Below the pieces are notes generated by a model that saw nothing but the letters and a program-made list of their open reading frames with translations, had not been told where the DNA came from and made no database searches. Below, piece after piece: positions 41,784 to 50,824 of a DNA stretch of 64,000 bases (positions within the stretch are counted from its first letter, which is position 1; each line of letters starts with the position of its first letter). The DNA is taken from contig NZ_JAJADQ010000013.1 in the NCBI RefSeq assembly GCF_020447315.1, positions 62,001 to 126,000 on the forward strand, read 5' to 3'. The stretch comes from Hymenobacter nitidus (GTDB lineage Bacteria; Bacteroidota; Bacteroidia; Cytophagales; Hymenobacteraceae). The position numbers and the translations under genes were made by a program.

Positions 41784-42857
41784 TTACGGATTTCGGCCGG
41801 AAGCAGGTAAGTCGGAATCCGGTTTAGCGGACGCGCCCAGTAACTGCCGCAGTGGCGCGAACAGCGGGTGACGGTCAAGTATAAGCGCTACGGCAGTAGC
41901 CACCACGGGCCCGGCCAGCAGCAGCATGCGGCTCATTTCGCCCGAGAGCAGCATGTGGGCCAGCACGGCCGCCAGTACCAGCAGGGTAGGGCCGGGCTGC
42001 AACAGGCCCAGCCACGAGCGAATAGCCGTCCGGCCGCCCCAGAAGCCTGCGAGCAGTACCAGATTAAACAAGCCGAACACGCCCCCGCAGATAAACAGGC
42101 CGCGCGGCGACAAAAGCCACTTCAGGTTGCTGAGAATGTTGCGCCCGTGCTCCAGGGCATTGGCCACACTGCCTACCGCCGCGGCCGGCGTATACGCATC
42201 GACGGCCGCGTGCAGGGCCACCACCAGCCCCGCCGCGCCCAGCAACGCCAGCAGCCGCTGCCACAGCGGCACGAAGCGGCCGTAGAGTAAGGCCACGGGC
42301 AGAAACAGCAGAAATGACTCCTTCAGCACCGGGCCCAGTACTATTACGGCCAGCAGCAGGCCCGCCGCCTTCACGCGCACGGCGTAGCAGAGCGCCGCTA
42401 CGGCCAGCACCACCGCGCTATCCACGAGCACCAGCCCGCTGATGTAACTGGCCGTGCCGCTGCACACTACTGCCGCCATGCCAATGAGTGCCGGTCCGGC
42501 GGCCGCGCCGTGGGCCCGTGCCGTGCGGTACAGCAGCAGGCCGGCCAGGCTCAGCAGCAGCACATTCAGCAGGAAAAAGCTGCTGCCGATGGGCGGTGTA
42601 TTCGAGGGGGAAATAAGGCTCGTAACTCCGCTGATGCTGCGGGCCAGCGCGCCAGCCACCAGCGGCAGTACCACCCGGTAGCGGTGCGTCACGGGCACGT
42701 CGAAGTTGCCCTGGGCCATCTGCAGGTAGCTGCGCTCATCGATGGTATAGGCCGCCGGGTGGTTGACCAGCACGAAGTAGGCATTGCTCCACAGCAGAGC
42801 CATGGCCAGCAGAAATACCAGCAGCAAAGACCGACGACGCGTAAACCAGAGGGGCAT
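41784..42857 (-). CDS. Polytopic membrane protein, GT-C-like
   Basis: 357 aa, about nine helices. Helix 1 at ~10-27, then the first loop YTIDERSYLQMAQGNFDVP (37-55) with Asp40-Glu41, a D-E pair as in many GT-C glycosyltransferases, and THRYRVVLPLVAGAL. No large C-terminal soluble domain. Start at the ATG at 42857 (MPLWFTRRRS) puts basic residues before helix 1. Lies 30 bp before the Rof-like gene on the same strand, so they may share a transcript. Function unknown. Confidence 0.7.
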   Translation of the reverse strand: MPLWFTRRRSLLLVFLLAMALLWSNAYFVLVNHPAAYTIDERSYLQMAQGNFDVPVTHRYRVVLPLVAGALARSISGVTSLISPSNTPPIGSSFFLLNVLLLSLAGLLLYRTARAHGAAAGPALIGMAAVVCSGTASYISGLVLVDSAVVLAVAALCYAVRVKAAGLLLAVIVLGPVLKESFLLFLPVALLYGRFVPLWQRLLALLGAAGLVVALHAAVDAYTPAAAVGSVANALEHGRNILSNLKWLLSPRGLFICGGVFGLFNLVLLAGFWGGRTAIRSWLGLLQPGPTLLVLAAVLAHMLLSGEMSRMLLLAGPVVATAVALILDRHPLFAPLRQLLGASAKPDSDLPASGRNP

Positions 42858-42921
42858 AAGCAAGAGCTGGGACTAAGGTGTAATGTTACGCGAGATACCG
42901 CACAATAATCGGCACAAAAAA

Positions 42922-42941
42922 GCCTCTCCCGTAGGAGAGGC
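42922..42941. terminator. Short hairpin, terminator
   Basis: GCCTCTCC (42922-42929), loop CGTA, GGAGAGGC (42934-42941), with an A6 tract on the left that becomes U6 on the minus strand, so it terminates the GNGKG-tail protein gene read from 43457. Confidence 0.7.
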
Positions 42942-42971
42942 CTTGCGCTGTACTATACTGCCGGGGCGGCC

Positions 42972-43457
42972 TTAGTGCTTGTTCTTGCCATTTCCGTGGC
43001 CTTTGCCATTCCCGTTGCCCTTGCCGTTGCCTTTTCCATTGCCCGAGTTGCCTTCGTACACGGCATTCTGGTTGACGATGACGGTCTGGCCGCTGCGCAT
43101 TTTCTTGGCTTGGCCGGGGGGCATGCCGTGCGGGTGGCCTTTGTACTTGGTGCGGTACTCCTCAATGCGTACCCAGGGCTGGGCCCCCACGTAATCGACT
43201 ACTACGGGGTGAAAGGTGCGCGTATCGTAGCCGGCATTGCGTACCCGGCTCCACCGGCCTTCGCGCTGCACCACGTATTGCCGGTCGCGCACGTCGTAGT
43301 AGCCGTCCACTTCCGGAATGTAGTAGTACTGCGTGTTGGGGCCCACCGCCGGACCCCAGGAGGGCGGCGTGATGTTGATATTAACCTGAGCCTGGACCGT
43401 GGTGGTGTGCAGGGAGAGGGCAAACAGGCCCGCCGCGGCAATTTTGAGCAGTTTCAT
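42972..43457 (-). CDS. Secreted protein with Gly-Asn-Gly-Lys repeat tail
   Basis: 161 aa from the ATG at 43457. Signal peptide MKLLKIAAAGLFALSLHTTTVQAQ. The mature part contains two strands of the YYYIPEVDGYYDVRDRQYVV type (residues 46-65) and FHPVVVDYVGAQPWVRIEEY, followed by a strongly basic region. The last ~25 residues are a simple repeat of N-G-K-G units (GNGKGNGKGNGNGKGHGNGK). The YYDVxxxQYV core resembles small YXWGXW-type secreted proteins of Bacteroidota, but I cannot name a function. The tail is probably flexible and positively charged. Confidence 0.8.
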   Translation of the reverse strand: MKLLKIAAAGLFALSLHTTTVQAQVNINITPPSWGPAVGPNTQYYYIPEVDGYYDVRDRQYVVQREGRWSRVRNAGYDTRTFHPVVVDYVGAQPWVRIEEYRTKYKGHPHGMPPGQAKKMRSGQTVIVNQNAVYEGNSGNGKGNGKGNGNGKGHGNGKNKH

Positions 43458-43708
43458 GGTTTGGTGGGGTATAATGAAGGGAACGTAAAGCGGAGCTCTG
43501 GCAAATACGGCGCCAACCCGCCACGGTTCAGCTCGGCGGCGTTGCGCGGGCCACCATATTAATTTTGATTGGAACGGGACAATCTGCCCAGCCTCCGTGT
43601 TGTAACTCCTCTGCTGCCAGGTCAACTACTGGCGGCTACCCTCGAAGTCAGGGGCTAAAACCACTGGCAAATAAGCTATTCGGGGTAGCCAAAGGGCCGC
43701 GTTTTGCG

Positions 43709-43716
43709 TACCTTTG
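43709..43716 (+). promoter_or_regulatory. Promoter -7 box of uvrA
   Basis: TACCTTTG, perfect for TAnnTTTG, 22 bp before the ATG at 43739. The -33 element is not clear. It rules out the longer open frame that begins at 43565. Confidence 0.55.
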
Positions 43717-43738
43717 CGGACTTATTCGACCTGCTTGC

Positions 43739-46654
43739 ATGGCTAAGAAAACGACTGCCCCTAGTGCTTCTGCTCATTCTGCCGCTGTAATGGCCCCGCC
43801 TGCCCCCCAGCCGGAGCGGGCTGCCGATGTGGAGGCCCCTTTTATTGAAGTGTACGGCGCCCGGGAGCACAACCTGAAAAACGTGTCGGTCCAGATTCCG
43901 CGGGGCCAGCTGGTGGTGTTCACCGGCATTTCGGGCTCGGGCAAGTCTAGCTTGGCCTTCGACACGATTTATGCCGAGGGTCAGCGCCGCTACATGGAGA
44001 CGTTTTCGGCCTACGCCCGCTCGTTCATGGGCGGGCTGGAGCGCCCCGACGTGGACAAAATCGAAGGGTTGTCGCCGGTTATCAGCATCGAGCAGAAAAC
44101 CACCTCGCGCAACCCCCGCTCCACGGTGGGCACCATCACCGAGATTTACGACTTTCTGCGCCTGCTCTACGCCCGCACGGCCGAGGCCTTCAGCTACGCT
44201 ACGGGGCAGAAGATGATCCGGCAGAGCGACGAGCAGATTATCAACTATATCCTCAAGCACTTCGCCGACAAGAAGCTGGTGGTGCTGGCGCCCGTCGTAA
44301 AAGGGCGCAAAGGTCACTACCGGGAGCTGTTTCAGCAGATTGCCAAGCTGGGCTTTACCAAAGTACGCGTCGATGGGGAGCTGCTCGACATTACGCCCAA
44401 GATGCAGGTGGACCGCTACAAAATCCACGACATTGAAATCGTTATCGACCGGCTCAAGGCCACGAAGGAAGACCGGTTCCGGCTGTCGGGCTCGGTGCAA
44501 AACTCCCTGACCCACGGCAAGGGCACGATGCTGGTGCTGGACTCGGACTCGGGTAAGACGCAGTTTTTCTCGCGCTTCCTGATGGACCCGACGACCGGTA
44601 TTGCCTACGACGACCCGGCGCCCAATACGTTTTCGTTTAACTCGCCCTACGGGGCCTGCCCCACCTGCAATGGCCTGGGCGAGGTGCAGGAGATTACCGA
44701 GGACAGCGTGATGCCCGACAAGAAGCTGAGTATCAGCCGCGGCGGCATCGCGCCCTTAGGCGAGTACCGCGACATCTGGATTTTTCAGCAGCTGAGCACC
44801 ATTCTCAAGCGCCACAAAGCCAGCCTCTCCACCGCCCTCGACAAGCTACCCGCCGACCTGCTCGAAAAGCTGCTCTACGGCGTGGAAGAAGAGGAAGGCA
44901 GTGACCCCAAGAAGGCCGGCTACGTGGAGCCCTTCGAGGGCATTATACCGTTTCTGCGCCGCCAGATGGATTCCGACTCGGAGAATATCCGCGCCTGGAT
45001 TCAGGAGTACACCCAGGCCAAAGAGTGCCCCGAGTGCCACGGCTACCGCCTCAAAAAGGAGTCGTTGCACTTCAAGATTGCCGACAAGAACATCGGGGAG
45101 CTGTCGGTGATGGACATTGCTCAGCTGGCCCAGTGGTTTGAAGGCCTGGAAAGCCGGATTTCGGACCGCCAGAACCTGATTGCCCGGGAGCTGCTGAAAG
45201 AAATCCGCAAGCGCATCGGCTTTCTGCTGGAAGTGGGCCTGGAGTACCTGAGCCTGCACCGCTCGGTCCGCACCTTGTCGGGTGGGGAGTCGCAGCGGAT
45301 TCGCCTGGCCACCCAGATTGGCACCCAGCTTGTGGGCGTGCTCTACATCATGGATGAGCCCAGCATCGGCCTGCACCAGCGCGACAACGAGCGGCTCATC
45401 AAGGCCCTGCAGCACCTGCGCGACATCGGCAACTCGGTGATTGTGGTGGAGCACGACAAGGACATGATTATGAATGCCGACTACGTGCTCGACATTGGTC
45501 CGGGCGCGGGTATTCACGGCGGCCATATCGTGGCCCAGGGCTCCCCCACGGATATTTTTCAGTCGGGCAGCCTCACGTCGCAGTACCTGAGCGGGCAGAA
45601 GCACATCGAGCTGCGCCGCCAGAAGCGCAAGGGCGACGGAGGCCAGTTGGTGCTGAAAGGCGCCACCGGCCACAACCTGAAGAACGTCACGGCCAAGTTC
45701 CCGCTGGGCAAGCTGGTAGCCGTTACGGGCGTGTCGGGCTCGGGCAAGTCGTCGTTGATTCACGACACGCTCTACCCGATTCTCAACCAGTTCTTTTTCA
45801 ACGCCAAGCGCGACCCACTGCCCTACCAGAGTATCGAAGGCCTGGAGCTGATTGACAAGGTAATCGAGGTCGACCAGTCGCCGATTGGCCGCACGCCGCG
45901 TTCCAACCCGGCTACCTATACGGGCGTGTTCACCGAAATCCGCAGCTTGTTCGCCTCGTTGCCCGAGGCCAAAATCCGGGGCTACGGGCCGGGCCGCTTC
46001 TCCTTCAACGTGAAAGGTGGGCGCTGCGAAACCTGCGAAGGAGCCGGCATGCGCACCATCGAAATGAATTTCCTGCCCGACGTGCACGTGCCCTGCGAAA
46101 CCTGCAAAGGCCGCCGCTACAACCGCGAAACGCTGGAAGTGCGCTTCAAGGGCAAGAGCATCACCGACATTCTGGACATGACGGTGGAAAAAGCGGTGGA
46201 GTACTTCGAAAATCAGCCCCGGATTCTGCGCAAGATTCAGGTGCTGAACGAAGTAGGTCTGGGCTACCTCACCCTGGGGCAACAGGCTACTACGCTGAGT
46301 GGGGGCGAGGCCCAGCGCGTGAAGCTGGCCACCGAGCTGGGCAAAAAGGACACCGGCAAAACCTTCTACATCCTCGACGAGCCCACCACCGGCCTGCACT
46401 TCGAAGACATTAACCACCTCTCCGACGTACTCCAGAAGCTTGTCGACAAGGGTAACACGGTACTTATCATCGAGCACAACCTGGACCTGATTAAAGTCGC
46501 CGACCATATCATTGACCTTGGGCCTGAGGGTGGCGGGGGTGGGGGCACCATCGTGGCCCAGGGCACGCCCGAGCAGGTGGCCAAGGTGAAGAAAGGCCAC
46601 ACGGCCCGCTTCCTGGCCGAGGAGCTCAGGAGTAGTAAGTACGCTGAGGCGTAA
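43739..46654 (+). CDS. uvrA: Excinuclease ABC subunit A
   Basis: 971-aa DNA-damage recognition ATPase of nucleotide excision repair. Two ABC modules: first Walker A GISGSGKSSLAFD (63-75) and signature LSGGESQRIRLATQIG, second GVSGSGKSSLIHD and LSGGEAQRVKLATELG, with Walker B segments YIMDEPSIGLHQRD and YILDEPTTGLHFED. Zinc modules are visible as CPTCNGLGE with CPECHGYR, and CETCEGAG with CETCKGRR. An Ala/Pro-rich extension of ~33 residues precedes the conserved IEVYGAREHNLKNV start; it is a common low-complexity addition in this group. Monocistronic; ends at a strong terminator. Confidence 0.98.
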   Translation: MAKKTTAPSASAHSAAVMAPPAPQPERAADVEAPFIEVYGAREHNLKNVSVQIPRGQLVVFTGISGSGKSSLAFDTIYAEGQRRYMETFSAYARSFMGGLERPDVDKIEGLSPVISIEQKTTSRNPRSTVGTITEIYDFLRLLYARTAEAFSYATGQKMIRQSDEQIINYILKHFADKKLVVLAPVVKGRKGHYRELFQQIAKLGFTKVRVDGELLDITPKMQVDRYKIHDIEIVIDRLKATKEDRFRLSGSVQNSLTHGKGTMLVLDSDSGKTQFFSRFLMDPTTGIAYDDPAPNTFSFNSPYGACPTCNGLGEVQEITEDSVMPDKKLSISRGGIAPLGEYRDIWIFQQLSTILKRHKASLSTALDKLPADLLEKLLYGVEEEEGSDPKKAGYVEPFEGIIPFLRRQMDSDSENIRAWIQEYTQAKECPECHGYRLKKESLHFKIADKNIGELSVMDIAQLAQWFEGLESRISDRQNLIARELLKEIRKRIGFLLEVGLEYLSLHRSVRTLSGGESQRIRLATQIGTQLVGVLYIMDEPSIGLHQRDNERLIKALQHLRDIGNSVIVVEHDKDMIMNADYVLDIGPGAGIHGGHIVAQGSPTDIFQSGSLTSQYLSGQKHIELRRQKRKGDGGQLVLKGATGHNLKNVTAKFPLGKLVAVTGVSGSGKSSLIHDTLYPILNQFFFNAKRDPLPYQSIEGLELIDKVIEVDQSPIGRTPRSNPATYTGVFTEIRSLFASLPEAKIRGYGPGRFSFNVKGGRCETCEGAGMRTIEMNFLPDVHVPCETCKGRRYNRETLEVRFKGKSITDILDMTVEKAVEYFENQPRILRKIQVLNEVGLGYLTLGQQATTLSGGEAQRVKLATELGKKDTGKTFYILDEPTTGLHFEDINHLSDVLQKLVDKGNTVLIIEHNLDLIKVADHIIDLGPEGGGGGGTIVAQGTPEQVAKVKKGHTARFLAEELRSSKYAEA

Positions 46655-46672
46655 GCAAGAGTAAGGTATTGC

Positions 46673-46710
46673 AAATGAGGCCGGGAAATGATTATTTCCC
46701 GGCCTCATTT
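46673..46710 (+). terminator. Intrinsic terminator after uvrA
   Basis: Perfect 17-bp arms (46673-46689, 46694-46710) around loop GATT, followed by a T7 run. The downstream gene starts 11 bp later. Confidence 0.9.
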
Positions 46711-46720
46711 TTTTCTGTCT

Positions 46721-47149
46721 ATGCGCGTTTTTCTACTGCTCCCAATTCTGGCACTCCTAGCTGCTGGTGCCGCTACCACCCCGCCGACCGGCACCCGTTT
46801 CGAAGGCAAGTTTACCAATGGCATGAAGGGCAATACGCTCAGCTTTGTGCTGGCTCCCGACGGCAAAACTATCCGCGACGTTACGTTTAAAGGGTATTGG
46901 CGCTGCGACGGTAAGCTGGAAATGCTGGGTGCTACCGGCCCGCAGGGTACTTTTGCAGTTACCAATGGCACAGTTGCCGGCCGCATCTGTGAGCCCCCGA
47001 ACGGCGGCGCATCAGCTTGGTGCTTCGATTTGGGCGGCAAGCTCACGGGCAAAACAGCTGCCGGCCGCTTCCGCATGAACATCAATGCCTTACGGTGCGA
47101 TTCTTACGAATTGCAGTGGGAAGCCTCGGCCGTGGGCCCAGCCAAATAA
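46721..47149 (+). CDS. Small secreted protein with four cysteines
   Basis: 142 aa from the ATG at 46721 (MRVFLLLPILALLAAGAATT). The signal peptide ends near AGA-ATT. The mature part is beta-rich (FEGKFTNGMKGNTLSFVLAP, FKGYWRCDGKLEML, GTFAVTNGTVAGRICEP, GRFRMNINALRCDSYELQW) and has four Cys that could form two disulfides. Looks like a single small beta-barrel or calycin-like domain, family not recognised. It starts just after the uvrA terminator, so it needs its own promoter, which I cannot identify. Confidence 0.75.
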   Translation: MRVFLLLPILALLAAGAATTPPTGTRFEGKFTNGMKGNTLSFVLAPDGKTIRDVTFKGYWRCDGKLEMLGATGPQGTFAVTNGTVAGRICEPPNGGASAWCFDLGGKLTGKTAAGRFRMNINALRCDSYELQWEASAVGPAK

Positions 47150-47164
47150 GAATTATAGCGGCTG

Positions 47165-47845
47165 TTAAGCCAGCACGGTTGCTCCATGCCGCTGCTGGTA
47201 AGCAGCCGTAAGGCGCCGGTAGCGTTTGCGCTGCAGAAAGGCTAGCAGCGGAAACGCTACGGCCGGTATCAGGCGCAGGGCCAGCGGTGGCAGTACGAAG
47301 GCCAGGGCAATGCTGCTGATAAATACTACCGGCGACATCAGCGGCCGGGCTATATCTAGGTCGGGATGCTCGTGCTCGGGCGCGGCTACTAGTTGGGGGC
47401 GGGCCTTGCTCAGGTGGCGTTGCAGGGCAATCTGCATCAGGCCGGTGAAGGCAATGTTGATGCTGTACAGAATCCAGGGGGTGCGTAGCAGGCTGTATTC
47501 GCTCTGGTAGGCTGTAGTGAAGGGCATCAGGATGATGCTGAGCAGAAACACCAGGTTCAGCCACAGCAGCCGGTTGTCGAGGCGGCGTACGAAGCGGAAG
47601 ATGCGGTGATGGGCCGTCCAGTAAATGGCAATGATGAAGAAGCTTAAAAAGAGCCCGATAAACTTGGGTATCAAATGAGCCAGCACCGACTGCACCGCGC
47701 CCTCGGTGGGGTGCTCCAGCTCCGGCACCTTGATTTCGATGACCAGCAGGGTAATAGCAATAGCAAACACGGCATCGGTAAACAGGATTACCCGCTCAAT
47801 CTGGAATGTGTCGCGGTGTTGCTGAATCTGTTCAGAACCATCCAT
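47165..47845 (-). CDS. TMEM175/DUF1211 family membrane protein
   Basis: 226 aa from the ATG at 47845. The defining first-helix motif RVILFTDAVFAIAITLLVIE (residues 18-37; family RxxxFSD, here FTD) is present, followed by five more hydrophobic segments. Bacterial TMEM175 proteins are tetrameric potassium channels with six helices per subunit; this has one six-helix repeat as expected. A promoter with both boxes lies just upstream. No partner gene needed. Confidence 0.9.
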   Translation of the reverse strand: MDGSEQIQQHRDTFQIERVILFTDAVFAIAITLLVIEIKVPELEHPTEGAVQSVLAHLIPKFIGLFLSFFIIAIYWTAHHRIFRFVRRLDNRLLWLNLVFLLSIILMPFTTAYQSEYSLLRTPWILYSINIAFTGLMQIALQRHLSKARPQLVAAPEHEHPDLDIARPLMSPVVFISSIALAFVLPPLALRLIPAVAFPLLAFLQRKRYRRLTAAYQQRHGATVLA

Positions 47846-47879
47846 AGTGCATAGGGCCCGCAATGGTAAGCCGGCTGGT

Positions 47880-47910
47880 CAAATATAGAGTTTGTGCTAT
47901 GATCAGCCAA
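47880..47910 (-). promoter_or_regulatory. Promoter of the TMEM175-like gene
   Basis: Minus-strand TATATTTG (47887-47880) with TTG (47910-47908) 20 bp upstream; the -7 box is 34 bp before the ATG at 47845. Confidence 0.55.
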
Positions 47911-47940
47911 CCCCGCCCGCCGGGAAAGTGCCGCAACAAA

Positions 47941-47970
47941 AAAGCCGCCGGACACGAGTCCGACGGCTTT
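47941..47970. terminator. Hairpin terminator of the DUF4142 gene
   Basis: AAAGCCG and CGGCTTT arms with an inner GGAC/GTCC pair, and an A-run on the plus strand that reads as a T-run after the stem on the minus strand. Follows the 47994-48686 gene. Confidence 0.75.
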
Positions 47971-47993
47971 CTATACTCACTACAGCAGCTAGC

Positions 47994-48686
47994 TTACATG
48001 CTGGCGTGCTTCTTCGACATATCCAGGTGACCTTGGACTACGGGCGTCACCTTACTGATGAAGCCTTGCAGGTCGGCGTCCTGAGTCATGGTCTGGTGGG
48101 CTTTGAGCGTGTTCAGCGTCTTCTGGTGGTCGAGCACCATCTGATTCAGGAACTGCTTTTCCAGCTCAGCCCCCGATAGGCTTTCCATTTGTTTGGCAAT
48201 GGCTTTGTGCTCGGCATCCATGTCGGTGGGCAGGGTCACGCCCTTCTTCTTGGCTATGGCCATCAGGTCCGTCGTCGACTTGGTGTGGTCCTTAATCATC
48301 ATGTCGGCGTGCTGCTTGGTCATGCCCGTAGCGCCTTTCGAGAGTACCAGCTTGCTAAGCTGAATCTCATTCTGGTCGCTGTGCGCCGCCGACATCATAA
48401 ACTCCGGGTCGGTGGAATGAGGGGCGGTGGCACCGGAAGAGTTGGCGTTCATATCGGCTGGAGCGGTGCCCGTGGCAGCGGCACTACCCGCCGCACTGGC
48501 ATCGGCAGGCATCGAAGTAGTCGAGGAGTCGCCGTTGGTGGCCGCGTTCATGTAGTTGTCACCGGCGTTGCCACCGGCTTCTTCCGAGTTCGTGGTGCCG
48601 TCGGTCGTGGTCGTGGTGCTGTCGTTGCTGCAGGCGCCCAGGCTCATCAGGCTGGCGCACAGCAGGCTCATCGTAATACGTTTCAT
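47994..48686 (-). CDS. DUF4142 lipoprotein (copy 1)
   Basis: 230 aa from the ATG at 48686. Signal with lipobox SLGAC, then a ~70-residue Ser/Thr/Ala/Asn-rich linker. Residues ~92-230 are the DUF4142 four-helix domain: FMMSAAHSDQNEIQLSKLVL (residues 95-114), KQHADMMIKDHTKSTTDLMA, NQMVLDHQKTLNTLKAHQ and TPVVQGHLDMSKKHASM, with several His and Met that could bind metal as in ferritin-like folds. Envelope protein of unknown function, often linked to stress. A second DUF4142 gene lies 380 bp away on the same strand. Confidence 0.88.
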   Translation of the reverse strand: MKRITMSLLCASLMSLGACSNDSTTTTTDGTTNSEEAGGNAGDNYMNAATNGDSSTTSMPADASAAGSAAATGTAPADMNANSSGATAPHSTDPEFMMSAAHSDQNEIQLSKLVLSKGATGMTKQHADMMIKDHTKSTTDLMAIAKKKGVTLPTDMDAEHKAIAKQMESLSGAELEKQFLNQMVLDHQKTLNTLKAHQTMTQDADLQGFISKVTPVVQGHLDMSKKHASM

Positions 48687-48797
48687 ATAAAGGTGGTTTG
48701 GTTGGAATAGAAAAGGGGAGCGGGGGGTATTGGTACAGTAGCTGCAGCCATCAGGGCATGGCATTAGGAGCAGCCGGGAGCGGGGTAATCGGGGGGG

Positions 48798-49031
48798 TTA
48801 AGGAGCCGTAGTGGTATCGGCCATGGCCGAGTCGGCGTTGGCCGTCACGTTCACGCCGGCATCATTGTCAATCACCGTGGCATCGGCCTGCACGCCACCT
48901 TCCTGGGCGGCCTGGTCCATGTCGCTCACGGCCTCGCCGGCCGTGCCGTCGGTGCGCTTTTCATCGTTGCCACAGCTAGTCAGGGAAAGCATTGCCCCGA
49001 GGGCAAGCAGAGAAAGAAATCGGGTCATCAT
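48798..49031 (-). CDS. Small acidic lipoprotein (77 aa)
   Basis: Signal MTRFLSLLALGAMLSLTSC with lipobox LTSC (start at 49031 or the second ATG at 49028). The mature ~57 residues are acidic and low in complexity (GEAVSDMDQAAQEGGVQADA) with no fold signature. It lies between the two DUF4142 genes on the same strand, as if part of the same lipoprotein group. Function unknown. Confidence 0.7.
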   Translation of the reverse strand: MMTRFLSLLALGAMLSLTSCGNDEKRTDGTAGEAVSDMDQAAQEGGVQADATVIDNDAGVNVTANADSAMADTTTAP

Positions 49032-49066
49032 ACAGTGATTGGGTTGAGTAAAAAAGGGAAATGTAC

Positions 49067-49657
49067 TTAGGGTAAGTCTTCTAGCTGGTCATCGACCTCC
49101 TTGGCCATGTCCAGGTGGTCCCGCAGTACGGGGGCATATTTGGCGGCAAAGCCCCGGATGTCGCCATCGTAGGCGTCTTTGCTCATGTCCTCAAATTCAT
49201 CGGCGCTTTTCTTGTGGTCGTCTACCATGCGGGCCATGTATTCCTTGTCGAACTGGGTGCCAGTGAAACCCGAAAGCGTGCGGTAGGTCTCCTGTTGCTC
49301 GCGGCCCAGGCTGGCCGGCAATACCAGGCCTTTCTGCTCGGCCAGGGTTTTCAGAGCGGCATTCGCCTCGCCGTGCTGCGTGGCCATCTGCTGCGCAAAG
49401 GTCTTGACTGCCGGCTGGGTGGCTTTCTGCTGGGCCAGCTTGCCCAGCTCCACTTCCAGCATACCGTCGCTGGCGGCAGCTACCATAAACTCGGCGTCGC
49501 GCTCCTGCTTTTCCGTCACGTTTTCGTCGCCGATCCGCTTCTCGTTCTGAAACTGCGCCTCGGCCACCGGGTCTTTCTGCCCTTGCTCTGGCGAGCAGGC
49601 AGCAGCAAGCATCAGCAGACTGCCCCACAGGGCTAGGGTTCGATAAGAACAACGCAT
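49067..49657 (-). CDS. DUF4142 lipoprotein (copy 2)
   Basis: 196 aa. Signal with lipobox LAAAC, a short charged linker, then the DUF4142 domain from ~54: DAEFMVAAASDGMLEVELGK (residues 54-73), VKTFAQQMATQHGEANAALK, ARMVDDHKKSADEFEDMS and APVLRDHLDMAKEVDDQL. Clearly homologous to the domain at 47994-48686 but without its long Ser/Thr linker. Probably periplasmic-facing, unknown function. Confidence 0.88.
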   Translation of the reverse strand: MRCSYRTLALWGSLLMLAAACSPEQGQKDPVAEAQFQNEKRIGDENVTEKQERDAEFMVAAASDGMLEVELGKLAQQKATQPAVKTFAQQMATQHGEANAALKTLAEQKGLVLPASLGREQQETYRTLSGFTGTQFDKEYMARMVDDHKKSADEFEDMSKDAYDGDIRGFAAKYAPVLRDHLDMAKEVDDQLEDLP

Positions 49658-49841
49658 AGGATACCGGCCGGGAAGGTGGAGGTACAGCCGGGTTATCTAT
49701 ACGGTCATCGGCGTGGGTGGTTCAGAATGAAATAGTTCCGCGGTCCGAAAAAAAACTTTGCTAAGGGTTAAACTATGGTTCAGCCTCCGCCTCTAACGGC
49801 TACAAAATCAACCCATACCACACTCTTCAACCCGCCTCTGC

Positions 49842-50705
49842 ATGAAAAATCCCATCCTTCGCTCGCTCGGACTAGCTGCCCTGGCCAGCAGCCTGCTGTG
49901 CTTCACCGCCTGCAACCGTGACCTCGACAAAGATGCTGCCCCCGAAAACCTGGAATCGGCGGAGGACAGCGGCAACGCGGAAGACGAAAACGCCTCCATC
50001 GGTGACATGATTGAAGCTGCTACTCCCGACAATGAGCGGGTGTCGAACGGGGCCGTGCGCGAGCCGGGCGACGTGGCTCGGGTGGTGGGCACCTGTGCCG
50101 TGCGCACCTACAACGCCGAAACCCGCACCCTGACCATTGACTTTGGCGCTACCAACTGCGTGTGCCCCAACGGCAAAACCCGGCGCGGGCAGATTGTAGT
50201 GGTATTCGGCGGCCCCTACCGCCTGAATGGTGTGGTGCAGGCCGGCGCTACGGCTACCGTCAACCTGATAAATTACTACGTGAACGACAACCGCCACACC
50301 GGTACCAGGGTCTTTACCAGCCTGGGCAATGGCTCCTTCAACCTGAGCGTGCAGAATGCCAGCATCACCACCCCGGACGGCACCCACAGCTGGACCTCGC
50401 AGCGCGTATACTCGCGCACGGCCGGCTTCGGCACGCCCACCGTGCAAGACGATAAGTATCAGGTAACGGGGCAGGCTTCGGGTGTCAACCGCAAGGGCGT
50501 AAGCTACACGGCCCAGATCCAAACCCCGTTGGTAAAAAACTTCACGCTCGGCTGCGCCCGGCATTTCACGGCGGGCACCGTCAGCATCAGCAACTCCAAG
50601 GGCAAAACCCTGCTGCTGAACTACGACCCCACCGGCACCGCGGCCTGCGACAACATTGCCAGCATCACGGTGAACGGCACCACGCGCACGATTCGCCTCC
50701 GCTAG
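49842..50705 (+). CDS. Hypothetical lipoprotein (287 aa)
   Basis: Signal with lipobox FTAC, followed by an acidic linker (NLESAEDSGNAEDENAS). The mature part is all-beta in appearance (VRTYNAETRTLTIDFGATNC, GQIVVVFGGPYR, SFNLSVQNASITTPDGTHSW, YTAQIQTPLVKNFTLGC) and contains four Cys besides the lipidated one. Members of this family are common in Bacteroidota as uncharacterised lipoproteins. A strong bidirectional terminator follows. Function unknown. Confidence 0.8.
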   Translation: MKNPILRSLGLAALASSLLCFTACNRDLDKDAAPENLESAEDSGNAEDENASIGDMIEAATPDNERVSNGAVREPGDVARVVGTCAVRTYNAETRTLTIDFGATNCVCPNGKTRRGQIVVVFGGPYRLNGVVQAGATATVNLINYYVNDNRHTGTRVFTSLGNGSFNLSVQNASITTPDGTHSWTSQRVYSRTAGFGTPTVQDDKYQVTGQASGVNRKGVSYTAQIQTPLVKNFTLGCARHFTAGTVSISNSKGKTLLLNYDPTGTAACDNIASITVNGTTRTIRLR

Positions 50706-50762
50706 CTTTCCGCCCCAGCACCCCACACCTAGCACACTGCCGGTTTAGGCGGCGGTAAAACG

Positions 50763-50793
50763 AAAAGCGGCCCGGAGTTTCCGGGCCGCTTTT
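50763..50793. terminator. Bidirectional intrinsic terminator
   Basis: Perfect 14-bp arms (AAAAGCGGCCCGGA at 50763-50776, inverse at 50780-50793) around loop GTT, between two convergent lipoprotein genes. Confidence 0.9.
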
Positions 50794-50824
50794 GCGTGTA
50801 GAAACGGGTGCTGCCGCCTGCCGC

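Noticed and set aside
44846..46708. 620-codon minus-strand frame opposite uvrA
   Set aside because: Shadow of the uvrA coding sequence.
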